In this document: positions 19,512 to 28,392 of the stretch, piece after piece
Position numbering within the stretch: position 1 is the first letter of the stretch
Layout of the letters: every line of letters begins with the position of its first letter
Assembly (NCBI RefSeq): GCF_900638025.1
Contig: NZ_LR134481.1
Span: 1,054,001 to 1,118,000, forward strand
Reading direction: 5' to 3'
DNA length: 64,000 nt
Source: Haemophilus parainfluenzae
GTDB lineage: Bacteria; Pseudomonadota; Gammaproteobacteria; Enterobacterales; Pasteurellaceae
Position numbers and translations under genes: made by a program
The notes under the pieces: generated by a model
Databases searched by the model: none
Seen by the model: only the letters and a program-made list of their open reading frames with translations
What the model was told of the DNA's origin: nothing

Positions 19512-20093
19512 TTATTTTTTGATCGCACTGTCTTGAGCCTCTTTAAAAGCAAGGTATTCTTCTAAGGTCTCAATCGCTTCTAAACATTTTTGTCGGCGTG
19601 TTAAATAAATCGTAGCTGTTTGCTTATATATATCTCGTTGAATGTCTGTTTGAGCCGTATTAGCTTGTGCTTTGGCTTCTCCGTATTTTTCTGTGAGTTG
19701 CTGCAAGGCTTCATAATACTTTTCTAGACGCTCTCTAGGAGGGAGACGATGAATGCTATGTTGTGATTTATTACTTGTAACGGGTTGTTCCGTTTTTTTC
19801 GGTTGAATAGCCTTTTTATGCTTGCGATTCATCGCTTCGTTCAAAGCGGTACATTGCCCTAAAAGATGTTCTGCCATAAATACAATTTGTTCTTCATTTT
19901 GATGAGGAATTTTACATAGCTTAGTTAAGCTTTGTTGGATTTCTTTGAGATAAAAACCAACGGTTTCAAAATCTTCGGTAAATAAAGTGCGGTTAAATTT
20001 CGCATTGATTTTTTTATCAGAGTTAGGTTGATAGGTTTGAGTTAGTTGAAGTACTTTTTGCTCGAGCGTATTGAGTAATGATTGAATAGACAT
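19512..20093 (-). CDS. priC: Primosomal replication protein PriC
   Basis: Replication-restart protein that helps load DnaB at stalled forks independently of PriA. The 193-residue basic, mostly helical product shows PriC family signs: F-N-R-T-L-F near residue 33, the repeated L-x-x-L pattern, and R-L-P-P-R-E-R-L-E-K-Y-Y-E-A-L around residue 117. The ATG immediately follows the T-run of the upstream transporter's terminator. The only SD-like bases (GGGGA) therefore lie inside that hairpin. The family is poorly conserved in sequence, so confidence is moderate to high. Confidence 0.82.
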   Translation of the reverse strand: MSIQSLLNTLEQKVLQLTQTYQPNSDKKINAKFNRTLFTEDFETVGFYLKEIQQSLTKLCKIPHQNEEQIVFMAEHLLGQCTALNEAMNRKHKKAIQPKKTEQPVTSNKSQHSIHRLPPRERLEKYYEALQQLTEKYGEAKAQANTAQTDIQRDIYKQTATIYLTRRQKCLEAIETLEEYLAFKEAQDSAIKK

Positions 20094-20128
20094 AAAAAAA
20101 TCCCCGCATAATATACGCAGGGATTATA
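20094..20128 (-). terminator. Terminator between the histidine-attenuated transporter and priC
   Basis: On the minus strand AATCCCTGCGTA and TATGCGGGGATT form a stem with two G-T pairs, followed by six T that run directly into the priC ATG at 20093. It begins just after the transporter stop at 20133. Confidence 0.7.
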
Positions 20129-20132
20129 ACGA

Positions 20133-21485
20133 TTAAAGGGTCATGGCTGCAATCCAACCGAATGTTAATAATGGGATATTGTAATGCATAAAAGTTGGTA
20201 TAACTGAATCCCAAATGTGGTCGTGTTTACCATCCATATTTAAACCGGATGTTGGCCCAAGTGTGGAGTCAGAAGCCGGTGAACCCGCATCCCCTAGTGC
20301 CGCCGCTACACCTACGATAGCCACTGTCGCAAGTGGTGAGAAACCAAAAGAGAGACAAAGAGGTACATAAATTGAGGTGATAATTGGTACAGTTGAGAAG
20401 GAAGAACCAATACCCATAGTAATCAATAACCCAACGAGTAACATTAAGAATGCCGCAACGCCTTTACTTTGAATCGCACCAGTTGAAAGTGCATCAACTA
20501 AATCTTGTACACCACTTGTGGTATTAATGACATTAGCAAAACCAGAAGCTGTAATCATAACAAAGCCGATCATCGCCATTAAACGTAAGCCTTGTTGGAA
20601 AATGTCATTACTTTCTTTGAGTTTGAAGATACCGAATACACCGAAAATGACTAAACCGACTAAACCACCAATAATTGTTGAGCTTGTGAAAAGCTGTGTA
20701 GCAAAAGTAGCGACAATAGCAACCGCACTTGCAGTAATTTGAATAGGTGTAATGTTCGCAATGTGTTGTTCAATTTCGGTTGTCGTTGGCTCGGTAGTTG
20801 TTACTACATATTCACGTGGTTTACGATAGGTAATAAATACAGCAGTGAGTAAACCAAGAATCATGCCTGAAACAGGGATAAGCATAGCAAGGGAAACTTC
20901 ACCTACGCTGGTTTGTAATCCGAGTGGTGCACCAGCAAGATTGATATTTTTGACTAACACGCTCTCAATGAAAATTTTTCCAAAACCAACAGGTAAGATC
21001 ATATAGGTTGCGGTTAAACCAAAGGTAATAATACAGGCCACTGCCCTGCGGTCAATTTTTAAACGGTTAAAAATAGAAAGTAAAGGCGGTAAAACAATTG
21101 GAATAAATGCAATGTGTACTGGTAGCAAATTTTGGGATGAAATAGCAAATAAGAGTAAAATGCTAAGCAGAATATATTTAAACCACGCTAAATTTTTACC
21201 GGTTGGTGTTTTGTTCATTCGGGTAATCATTTTGTAGGCAAGCAAATCAGTAATGCCGGATTTTGAAATCGCAATGGCAAATGCACCGAGCATCGCATAG
21301 TTCATCGCTACTTCAGCACCACCACCTAAGCCGCCTGTAAAGGTTTCAATGGTTTTAGTTAAACCCAAGCCACCACCTAAGCCTGCGGTCAGAGCGGAAA
21401 TCACCAGTGCGATAATCACGTTTAAGCGTAGCAAGCTTAACGCCAGTAGCACGGCAATTGAAATAACAACGGGATTCGATAACAT
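20133..21485 (-). CDS. YuiF/NhaC-like transporter, predicted histidine transporter
   Basis: Inner-membrane transporter of 450 residues with roughly eleven or twelve hydrophobic segments. It contains G-L-G-G-G-L-G-L-T-K-T and, late, A-L-G-D-A-G-S-P-A-S-D-S-T-L-G-P, typical of the Na+/H+ antiporter-like (YuiF/NhaC) superfamily. It would commonly be annotated as a sodium/proton antiporter. The upstream leader is a histidine attenuator (21583-21731), so the natural substrate is more likely histidine or a histidine precursor. This agrees with published predictions, as I recall them, that YuiF-type proteins carry histidine. Its SD (AAGGA) overlaps the stop of a mini-ORF 14 bases upstream. An efficient terminator separates it from priC. 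Confidence 0.82.
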   Translation of the reverse strand: MLSNPVVISIAVLLALSLLRLNVIIALVISALTAGLGGGLGLTKTIETFTGGLGGGAEVAMNYAMLGAFAIAISKSGITDLLAYKMITRMNKTPTGKNLAWFKYILLSILLLFAISSQNLLPVHIAFIPIVLPPLLSIFNRLKIDRRAVACIITFGLTATYMILPVGFGKIFIESVLVKNINLAGAPLGLQTSVGEVSLAMLIPVSGMILGLLTAVFITYRKPREYVVTTTEPTTTEIEQHIANITPIQITASAVAIVATFATQLFTSSTIIGGLVGLVIFGVFGIFKLKESNDIFQQGLRLMAMIGFVMITASGFANVINTTSGVQDLVDALSTGAIQSKGVAAFLMLLVGLLITMGIGSSFSTVPIITSIYVPLCLSFGFSPLATVAIVGVAAALGDAGSPASDSTLGPTSGLNMDGKHDHIWDSVIPTFMHYNIPLLTFGWIAAMTL

Positions 21486-21499
21486 ATTGTTGTTCCTTA

Positions 21500-21556
21500 T
21501 TAATTAAAAGAAAAAGGTCGCATAAAAGAAAATTGATTTAAGGTTAAATGTCGCAT
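21500..21556 (-). CDS. 18-residue mini-ORF between attenuator and transporter
   Basis: ATG at 21556, preceded by AGGAG at 9 bases, encodes M-R-H-L-T-L-N-Q-F-S-F-M-R-P-F-S-F-N, then tandem TAA stops. It ends 14 bases before the transporter ATG, and its stop region forms the transporter's own SD. It lies downstream of the attenuator's terminator, so it is made only on read-through transcripts. A role in translational coupling is an inference; expression is unproven. Confidence 0.45.
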   Translation of the reverse strand: MRHLTLNQFSFMRPFSFN

Positions 21557-21582
21557 AGTTATAAACTCCTGTAATTGGTAAT

Positions 21583-21617
21583 AAAACAAAACCCCTCGAA
21601 AGTTGCCTTCCGAGGGG
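21583..21617 (-). terminator. Attenuator terminator upstream of the predicted histidine transporter
   Basis: On the minus strand the arms CCCCTCG and CGAGGGG, extended by GAA/TTC, close a stem (21592-21617) followed by TTTTGTTTT. It is the terminator (3:4) hairpin of the histidine leader. Confidence 0.85.
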
Positions 21618-21686
21618 TAAGATTTTTTTGATCTTTATCTTGTCAGCTCGGAAGAAATCTTCCAAGCACGCCAACAGCCTGAAAGA
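21618..21686 (-). promoter_or_regulatory. Pause and antiterminator region of the histidine attenuator
   Basis: After the leader peptide stop the minus strand can form a pause hairpin (GGAAGA/TCTTCC with GCT/AGC flanks). Alternatively, CTTCCGAG (21654-21647) can pair with CTCGGAAG (21614-21607), which is the 5' arm of the terminator. The two pairings exclude each other, so ribosome stalling at His codons would favour the antiterminator. This is the standard 1:2 / 2:3 / 3:4 layout. Confidence 0.8.
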
Positions 21687-21731
21687 TTATTCAGTTGAAT
21701 GACGATGATGGTGACGAAGGATAAAGTTCAT
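21687..21731 (-). CDS. Histidine-rich leader peptide (hisL-like)
   Basis: A 14-codon ORF reads M-N-F-I-L-R-H-H-H-R-H-S-T-E, then TAA. Four of the 14 residues are His, three of them consecutive, like HisL leaders of his operons but in front of a transporter gene. A weak GAG SD precedes the ATG. The stop lies 33 bases before the left part of the pause/antiterminator elements. The peptide's role is to sense charged tRNA-His by ribosome stalling; this follows from the attenuator architecture and has not been tested here. Confidence 0.82.
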   Translation of the reverse strand: MNFILRHHHRHSTE

Positions 21732-21827
21732 TTGAAACTCGCTTATTTAGATAACTAAATTGAACTATATTTTAAAATACGGTAAAGCGAAAACGATTGC
21801 AAGTTTTTTCTAGAAAAATTTTAAAAA

Positions 21828-22517
21828 TTAAAGTGCGGTCTGATTTTCAGCTGTTTTTTCCGTTTCATTTGTTTGAGCAATATGTGGGAATCCCCCGAGA
21901 TCTTTTAAATGATTCACCATATAGCAAAATAATTCTGCTGTACGTTCAGTATCATAGAGCGCAGAGTGTGCTTGTTTGCCATCAAAAGGAATTTTTGCCG
22001 CTTGGCACGCCTTGACAAGTACCGTTTGGCCAAACATAAAACCGGCAAGCGTTGCGGTATCAAACATCCCAAAAGGGTGGAATGGATTGCGTTTTACACC
22101 TGTACGTTCAGCCGCCGCCATCACGAAACTTTGGTCAAAAGTGGCATTGTGCGCTACGATGATAGAGCGCTGACATTCTGCATCTTTTTGTCCACGACGC
22201 ACCATTTGGAACAATCCCGTGATCGCATCTAATTCAGATACGGCACCACGCAATGGATTGTGAATATCAATTCCATTAAATTTGAGTGATTCGGGATTAA
22301 TATTCGCTCCTTCAAATGGTTCAATATGAAAATGGCATTTTTGATCAGGTTGCAAATTGCCATTTTCATCCATTTTTAAGGTGATTGCCGCAAGTTCTAA
22401 AAGTGCATCTTTTTTTGCATCAAATCCTGCTGTTTCCACATCAATAATAACGGGAAAATAGCCACGAAAACGGTTTTTTAATTGATAGTGATAAGGAATT
22501 TCTGATGAATTGGACAT
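21828..22517 (-). CDS. rnt: Ribonuclease T
   Basis: DEDDh-family 3'-5' exoribonuclease that trims tRNA CCA ends and matures 5S, 23S and other small RNAs. The 229 residues show the exonuclease motifs I-D-V-E-T-A-G-F-D (Exo I, residues about 22-30), the central N-A-T-F-D-Q-S-F (Exo II) and [11 protein letters not shown] (Exo III with catalytic His/Asp). An uptake sequence occupies the last codons. A hairpin (22537-22560) lies between it and gloA upstream. Confidence 0.94.
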   Translation of the reverse strand: MSNSSEIPYHYQLKNRFRGYFPVIIDVETAGFDAKKDALLELAAITLKMDENGNLQPDQKCHFHIEPFEGANINPESLKFNGIDIHNPLRGAVSELDAITGLFQMVRRGQKDAECQRSIIVAHNATFDQSFVMAAAERTGVKRNPFHPFGMFDTATLAGFMFGQTVLVKACQAAKIPFDGKQAHSALYDTERTAELFCYMVNHLKDLGGFPHIAQTNETEKTAENQTAL

Positions 22518-22536
22518 ATTTTATCCTTTAAAATGA

Positions 22537-22560
22537 ATAACGCAGGTAACCCTGCGTTAT
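22537..22560 (-). terminator. Hairpin between gloA and rnt
   Basis: ATAACGCAGG and CCTGCGTTAT pair perfectly around a 4-base loop. On the minus strand it is followed by TCATTTT, a weak T-run, so it may be a partial terminator after gloA or a stabilising structure. Confidence 0.5.
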
Positions 22561-22591
22561 AAAAGAGTGAAAAAATCAACTGCACTTTTAA

Positions 22592-22999
22592 TTAATTGCC
22601 TAGACCAGATTTTGAACTTTTATTTTCGATAAATTCAATTTTATAGCCATCTGGATCTTCAACGAAGGCAATAACGGTTGTACCACCTTTAACTGGGCCT
22701 GGTTCGCGAGTCACTTTACCACCACTTGCACGAACGGCTTCACAAATGGCATAAATATCATCAACGCCGATAGCAATATGTCCATATGCTGTACCTTGTT
22801 CATATTTATCTACGCCCCAGTTGTATGTTAATTCAATTTCTGCAGCGCTTGCGCCATCTTCGTAACCTAAAAAAGCAAGCGTATATTTATATTCAGGGTT
22901 TTCACTCGTACGCAATAAACGCATACCTAAAACATCTTGATAAAACTTAATAGAGCGGTCTAAATCACCTACTCGAAGCATCGTGTGTAAAATTTGCAT
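22592..22999 (-). CDS. gloA: Lactoylglutathione lyase (glyoxalase I)
   Basis: Metal-dependent enzyme turning the methylglyoxal-glutathione hemithioacetal into S-lactoylglutathione. At 135 residues it equals the E. coli protein. It carries the two-module glyoxalase fold, with metal ligands in the His of L-H-T-M-L-R-V-G-D (residue 5), the Glu of A-E-I-E-L-T-Y-N, the His of Y-G-H-I-A-I-G-V and the Glu of Y-K-I-E-F-I-E. It lies between cmoA and rnt on the same strand. Confidence 0.96.
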   Translation of the reverse strand: MQILHTMLRVGDLDRSIKFYQDVLGMRLLRTSENPEYKYTLAFLGYEDGASAAEIELTYNWGVDKYEQGTAYGHIAIGVDDIYAICEAVRASGGKVTREPGPVKGGTTVIAFVEDPDGYKIEFIENKSSKSGLGN

Positions 23000-23094
23000 T
23001 TTGTTTTCCTCTTTTCTATTTGGGTGTTGGGCGATTATAGCATAGAAATTGGTTGCTTCTATTGCAAGATATAACTTGCTTTCTAGGATTTGGT

Positions 23095-23856
<762 letters not shown>

Positions 23857-23929
23857 TTAGATAAAATGTAAAAAACTGCGGTCATTTTAGTGAAAGTTTT
23901 TAAAGGATCAAATAAATTTCGCTTTTCAA

Positions 23930-23958
23930 TTTAAAAGGCATGTCTTTTTCCGTATAAT
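23930..23958 (+). promoter_or_regulatory. Candidate aspS promoter
   Basis: A perfect TATAAT (23953-23958) has a weak TTTAAA -35 element 17 bases upstream (23930-23935). The aspS ATG is 47 bases downstream of the -10, preceded by AAAGGA. Confidence 0.6.
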
Positions 23959-24004
23959 CAACGCGTTAATTATCCATTTTTAGAAAAATGAAAGGAATAC
24001 AGAA

Positions 24005-25771
24005 ATGATGCGTACACATTATTGCGGTGCATTAAACCGCAACCATATTGGACAAGAAGTAACATTAAGCGGTTGGGTTCACCGTCGTCGCGATTTAGGT
24101 GGTTTAATTTTTATTGATATGCGTGATCGCGATGGTGTCGTACAAGTTTGTTTTGACCCGAAATATCAAGAAGCGTTAACTGCAGCTTCGAGCTTACGTA
24201 ATGAATTTTGTATTCAAATTAAAGGTGAAGTAATCGCGCGTCCTGATAATCAAGTTAATAAAAATATGGCGACAGGCGAAGTAGAAGTATTGGCGAAAGA
24301 ATTACGCATCTACAACGCTTCTGACGTTTTACCATTAGACTTCAACCAAAATAACACCGAAGAACAACGTTTAAAATATCGTTATTTAGATTTACGTCGT
24401 CCAGAAATGGCACAACGTTTGAAAACCCGTGCAAAAATCACCAGCTTTGTGCGTCGTTTTATGGATGACAACGGTTTCCTTGATATTGAAACCCCAATGC
24501 TTACCAAAGCAACGCCAGAAGGTGCACGTGACTATTTAGTACCAAGCCGTGTGCATAAAGGCAAATTCTATGCATTGCCACAATCACCGCAGCTTTTCAA
24601 ACAGCTTTTAATGATGTCTGGTTTTGATCGTTATTATCAAATTGTGAAATGTTTCCGTGATGAAGACTTACGTGCAGATCGTCAGCCTGAATTTACTCAA
24701 ATCGATGTGGAAACTTCTTTCTTAACTGCGCCAGAAGTACGTGAGATCATGGAACGCATGGTACGCGGTTTATGGCAAAACATCATTGGTGTGGATTTAG
24801 GTAAATTCCCACAAATGACCTGGCAAGAAGCAATGACTCGTTTTGGTTCAGATAAACCGGATTTGCGTAACCCGCTTGAATTAGTCGATGTGGCAGATAT
24901 CGTTAAAGATGTTGAATTTAAAGTATTTAATGAGCCAGCAAACAATCCAAACGGCCGTGTGGCAGTCATTCGTGTACCAAATGGTACTGAAATCACTCGT
25001 AAACAAATTGATGAATATACACAATTTGTGGGTATTTACGGTGCAAAAGGTTTGGCTTGGGCGAAAGTAAATGACATTAATGCAGGCCTTGAAGGCGTAC
25101 AAAGCCCGATCGCAAAATTCTTAAATGAAGAGGTATGGAAAGCGTTAGCTGAACGTGTGAAAGCTCAAACTGGCGATATCTTATTCTTCGGTGCAGATAA
25201 ATGGCAAACTACTACGGATGCAATGGGGGCATTGCGTTTGAAATTAGGTCGTGATCTTGGCTTAACTCGTTTAGACGAATGGCAACCACTTTGGGTAATT
25301 GATTTCCCAATGTTTGAACGTGACGATGAAGGTAATCTTGCAGCAATGCATCACCCATTCACTTCACCAAAAGATTTTACGCCAGAACAATTAGAAGCGA
25401 ATCCAACCGATGCGGTAGCAAATGCTTACGATATGGTGATCAACGGCTATGAAGTAGGTGGTGGTTCCGTGCGTATTTTTGATCCGAAAATGCAACAAAC
25501 CGTCTTCCGCATTCTTGGTATCAATGCACAAGAACAACGTGAAAAATTCGGTTTCTTATTGGACGCATTAAAATTCGGTACACCGCCACATGCTGGTCTA
25601 GCATTTGGTTTAGACCGTTTAACCATGCTTTTAACAGGCACCGAAAATATCCGTGATGTGATTGCATTCCCGAAAACAACAGCAGCAGCTTGTTTAATGA
25701 CAGAGGCACCAAGTTTTGCGAATCCGCAGGCTCTAGCTGAGTTGAGTATTGCTGTGACGAAAGCTGAATAA
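24005..25771 (+). CDS. aspS: Aspartate--tRNA ligase
   Basis: Class IIb aminoacyl-tRNA synthetase charging tRNA-Asp. The 588 residues have an OB-fold anticodon-binding domain ([11 protein letters not shown]), a class II motif 2 ([16 protein letters not shown]), the bacterial GAD insertion, and motif 3 (G-L-A-F-G-L-D-R). The length matches the bacterial-type enzyme. Translation begins at ATG-ATG, and the first is preferred from spacing to AAAGGA. An uptake-like hairpin terminator (25811-25835) follows. Confidence 0.97.
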   Translation: MMRTHYCGALNRNHIGQEVTLSGWVHRRRDLGGLIFIDMRDRDGVVQVCFDPKYQEALTAASSLRNEFCIQIKGEVIARPDNQVNKNMATGEVEVLAKELRIYNASDVLPLDFNQNNTEEQRLKYRYLDLRRPEMAQRLKTRAKITSFVRRFMDDNGFLDIETPMLTKATPEGARDYLVPSRVHKGKFYALPQSPQLFKQLLMMSGFDRYYQIVKCFRDEDLRADRQPEFTQIDVETSFLTAPEVREIMERMVRGLWQNIIGVDLGKFPQMTWQEAMTRFGSDKPDLRNPLELVDVADIVKDVEFKVFNEPANNPNGRVAVIRVPNGTEITRKQIDEYTQFVGIYGAKGLAWAKVNDINAGLEGVQSPIAKFLNEEVWKALAERVKAQTGDILFFGADKWQTTTDAMGALRLKLGRDLGLTRLDEWQPLWVIDFPMFERDDEGNLAAMHHPFTSPKDFTPEQLEANPTDAVANAYDMVINGYEVGGGSVRIFDPKMQQTVFRILGINAQEQREKFGFLLDALKFGTPPHAGLAFGLDRLTMLLTGTENIRDVIAFPKTTAAACLMTEAPSFANPQALAELSIAVTKAE

Positions 25772-25810
25772 TTTTGCTAATATTTAAAAATAAAGAAAGT
25801 AAGTGCGAAG

Positions 25811-25835
25811 TGCGGCCAATTGGGGCCGCATTTTT
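25811..25835 (+). terminator. Terminator after aspS
   Basis: TGCGGCC (25811-25817) pairs with GGCCGCA (25824-25830) and is followed by five T. The left arm is a one-mismatch uptake sequence (AAGTGCGGC). It overlaps the extreme 5' end of the next open frame, which argues that the frame's real start is downstream. Confidence 0.8.
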
Positions 25836-26241
25836 GTGGAGAGTAAATGAGCAGCCTACATCATTAAAAGTAATTGCAGGAATTAATATCCTTGCTTCAG
25901 TGAGTGGATTTTTGTCAGTTTTCTATATTTTATGGGATGGGTGGCGAACTTTAGGATATGTAGTTCCTGGAGCTATCCTATATTTAATTTTTGCATTTGT
26001 AGTTTCTTTCCTTGTATTTTTATCTTCTCTTGTAATGCTGGAAGGTAAATCATGGGGAAGAACACTTTATATATTTATAGGATGTTTGTCTGTTGCCGTT
26101 GGTTTTATCGATGGCAGATATGCAGATAAAGATGCAATTAGAAGTCTAATTAAATTATGTATTTTGGGATTTTTCCTATATCGTCCAATTATTAATGAAT
26201 ATTTCAAGTCCTCAAAAATAGAAAACGTTCAAAATAATTAG
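25834..26241 (+). CDS. Small membrane protein of unknown function, start uncertain
   Basis: The frame is open from 25774, but its first 20 codons coincide with the aspS terminator, so a later start is likely. The remaining product of about 135 residues has three to four hydrophobic segments (I-A-G-I-N-I-L-A-S-V-S-G-F, V-V-P-G-A-I-L-Y-L-I-F-A-F-V-V, L-Y-I-F-I-G-C-L-S-V-A-V-G-F, L-C-I-L-G-F-F-L-Y) and a charged C-terminus. I do not recognise the family. The best SD-ATG pair (GGAG at 25838, ATG at 25847) is in another frame and stops after six codons; one extra base just after that ATG would restore M-S/R-Q-P-T-S-L-K. In-frame alternatives are TTG 25834 or GTG 25810. It is possibly a decaying gene. 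Confidence 0.5.
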   Translation: MWRVNEQPTSLKVIAGINILASVSGFLSVFYILWDGWRTLGYVVPGAILYLIFAFVVSFLVFLSSLVMLEGKSWGRTLYIFIGCLSVAVGFIDGRYADKDAIRSLIKLCILGFFLYRPIINEYFKSSKIENVQNN

Positions 26242-26257
26242 TTTTATTATTCTTACG

Positions 26258-26297
26258 GTGCGGTCAAAAATTTAACTGATTTTGACCGCACTTTCTT
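26258..26297. terminator. Terminator from paired uptake sequences
   Basis: GTGCGGTCAAAA (26258-26269) pairs with TTTTGACCGCAC (26280-26291) and is followed by a T-rich run. The right arm is an exact uptake sequence. No gene is seen in the 26298-26516 remainder, which is AT-rich and must contain the promoter of the downstream transporter. Confidence 0.8.
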
Positions 26298-26516
26298 TTT
26301 ATTGAAAAAATTTTATTTACTTAAAAACATCCGTTTTTTGGTATGAATACTGGGGAAATTTATTTGTTTTAGAGTTATATTCTGATATTTTAAAATAATT
26401 AGATTTTTATTTTTTATTAGTGCTTTTACATGGATTTTATTGACTTTACTCAAGGATAAAATTCTATTATAAATAAGGCCTTTTCGATTTATGATTAATT
26501 TATAAGAGAACATTTT

Positions 26517-27785
26517 ATGAGTGAAGTTTCAACTCCAGTAGAAAAATCAACGTGGGCGAGTAAATTCTCTGCCTTAGGCCCTGGCATTGTGATGGCATCA
26601 GCAGCTGTTGGTGGTTCACATATTATTGCATCTACCCAAGCTGGTGCGATCTATGGTTGGGAATTAGTGAGCATTGTCATTCTAGCTAACTTATTTAAAT
26701 ATCCTTTCTTCCGTTTCGGTGTTCAATATACCCTAGATACGGGTAATACCTTGTTAGAAGGTTACCGTCAAAAAGGGAAGTTCTACCTTTGGTTATTCCT
26801 TGCTTTAAACGTTTTTGCCACAGTAATTAATACCGCGGCAGTGGGATTATTAACGGCAGCAATTTTAACGTTTATTACACCAATTCCACTTCCAATGCCC
26901 GTGTTAAGCTCATTAGTGATTCTTGTGACAACTGGCATTTTATTGTTAGGGAAATATCGTTTATTAGATAGTTTATCGAAAATCATCATGATTGCTTTAA
27001 CAGTAACAACCGTAAGCGCTGTCGTGATTGCCTTTATGCGTAACGGCATCCATGGTGTAGCCTCACCTGATTTTGTCGCGCCTTCTCCATGGGAATTAAG
27101 TAAATTAGCGTTTTTAGTTGCGTTGATGGGCTGGATGCCTGCACCAATTGAAATTTCTGCAATTAACTCAATGTGGGTGGTAGCAAAACGTCGTCTAACG
27201 AAAGTATCTTATGAAGACGGCTTGTTTGACTTCAATGTAGGTTACATCGGCACAGCAATTTTAGCTGTCGTCTTCTTAGCGCTTGGTGCATTGGTGCAAT
27301 ATGGTTCTCCAGAAACCGTAGAGATGGTTGGCGGAAAATATATCGCACAACTTATCAATATGTATGCAAGTACTATTGGTGAATGGGCGCGTTTATTAAT
27401 TGCCGTGATTGCGTTCATGTGCATGTTTGGAACAACAATTACGGTAATTGATGGTTATTCTCGTACCAATGTTGAAGCCGTGCGTATCTTGTTTGGTAAA
27501 CAAGAAAGCTCTGTGAGAATTCTTAATATCGGCATGATTTTAGCAGCGTTGTCTGGTTTAGCGATTATTTTCTATTTCAATAATGCTGTGGGTCCAATGT
27601 TGAAATTCGCGATGATTGCTTCATTTGTTTCTGCACCAATCTTTGCTTGGTTGAATTTATCTCTGACTAAGCACGCGAAACACAGTGTAAAAGGTGGATT
27701 ATTGTGGTTATCCCTTATCGGTTTATTCTACTTAACTGCTTTTGCAGGCTTGTTTATCGCCCAACAAGCTGGCTGGTTAAACTAA
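26517..27785 (+). CDS. Nramp-family transporter lacking the DPGN motif
   Basis: Inner-membrane protein of 422 residues with about eleven membrane segments and the overall Nramp/MntH pattern (G-P-G-I-V-M-A-S near residue 22, then the Q-A-G-A-I-Y-G-W loop). In true Mn/Fe transporters, the first helix carries D-P-G-N and helix 6 carries M-P-H, the metal ligands. Here these positions read V-G-G-S-H and M-P-A, so classical Mn2+/Fe2+ coordination is doubtful. It may carry another ion or solute. It is monocistronic, ending at a paired-uptake-sequence terminator. Confidence 0.75.
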   Translation: MSEVSTPVEKSTWASKFSALGPGIVMASAAVGGSHIIASTQAGAIYGWELVSIVILANLFKYPFFRFGVQYTLDTGNTLLEGYRQKGKFYLWLFLALNVFATVINTAAVGLLTAAILTFITPIPLPMPVLSSLVILVTTGILLLGKYRLLDSLSKIIMIALTVTTVSAVVIAFMRNGIHGVASPDFVAPSPWELSKLAFLVALMGWMPAPIEISAINSMWVVAKRRLTKVSYEDGLFDFNVGYIGTAILAVVFLALGALVQYGSPETVEMVGGKYIAQLINMYASTIGEWARLLIAVIAFMCMFGTTITVIDGYSRTNVEAVRILFGKQESSVRILNIGMILAALSGLAIIFYFNNAVGPMLKFAMIASFVSAPIFAWLNLSLTKHAKHSVKGGLLWLSLIGLFYLTAFAGLFIAQQAGWLN

Positions 27786-27798
27786 AATAATTGAGATA

Positions 27799-27837
27799 AT
27801 TACCGCACTTTAGTTTTAAAGTGCGGTAATTTTTTTG
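27799..27837. terminator. Terminator from two inverted uptake sequences
   Basis: ATTACCGCACTTTA and TAAAGTGCGGTAAT pair perfectly around GTT, followed by seven T. Both arms contain exact uptake sequences. Confidence 0.85.
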
Positions 27838-27886
27838 AAAGTTTTTAGTAGAAAAGGTATGATGCTACCCATTCTCAATCATGTAG

Positions 27887-28345
27887 ATGACGAGCTTGAA
27901 ATATAAAAATAATCAATCGGTTCTTGTGGTGATTTATGCGGAAAGCACGCATCGTGTTCTTATGCTTCAGCGCCAAGATGATCCCTGCTTTTGGCAATCC
28001 GTTACGGGGACATTGGAAACCAACGAAACACCAAGAGAAACGGCAATTCGAGAAGTTTGGGAAGAAGTTGGATTAAAAATAGAAGAAAATTTGACCGCAC
28101 TTTTTGATTGTAAAGAGAGTATAGAATTTGAAATTTTCCCGCATTTCCGCTATAAATACGCACCGAATGTGACTCACTGTCATGAACATTGGTTTTTATT
28201 GGCAGTTGAACAGGAATTTGAACCGATATTAAGTGAGCATTTTGCGTATCAATGGGTTTCTCCAGAACATGCGATCCAAATGACGAAATCGCCGAATAAT
28301 GCCGAGGCCATCAAAAAATATTTGATGAACGGCTTTCCTCTATAG
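27887..28345 (+). CDS. nudB: Dihydroneopterin triphosphate diphosphatase
   Basis: Nudix hydrolase removing pyrophosphate from dihydroneopterin triphosphate in folate synthesis. The 152 residues are close to E. coli NudB (150). The Nudix box is complete: G-T-L-E-T-N-E-T-P-R-E-T-A-I-R-E-V-W-E-E then V-G (residues about 44-65). An uptake sequence lies inside the gene. yebC begins 47 bases downstream, and the nudB-yebC-ruvC order is conserved in gamma-proteobacteria. Confidence 0.92.
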   Translation: MTSLKYKNNQSVLVVIYAESTHRVLMLQRQDDPCFWQSVTGTLETNETPRETAIREVWEEVGLKIEENLTALFDCKESIEFEIFPHFRYKYAPNVTHCHEHWFLLAVEQEFEPILSEHFAYQWVSPEHAIQMTKSPNNAEAIKKYLMNGFPL

Positions 28346-28392
28346 AAGAGGATTTCATTTAAAAACGTTTTTAAGATAAGAAGGAAAACAAC

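Noticed and set aside
26313..26513. 66-codon minus-strand open frame upstream of the Nramp-like gene
   Set aside because: It is a very AT-rich, Lys/Ile/Asn-biased translation with no SD and no recognisable domain, and it occupies the presumed promoter region.
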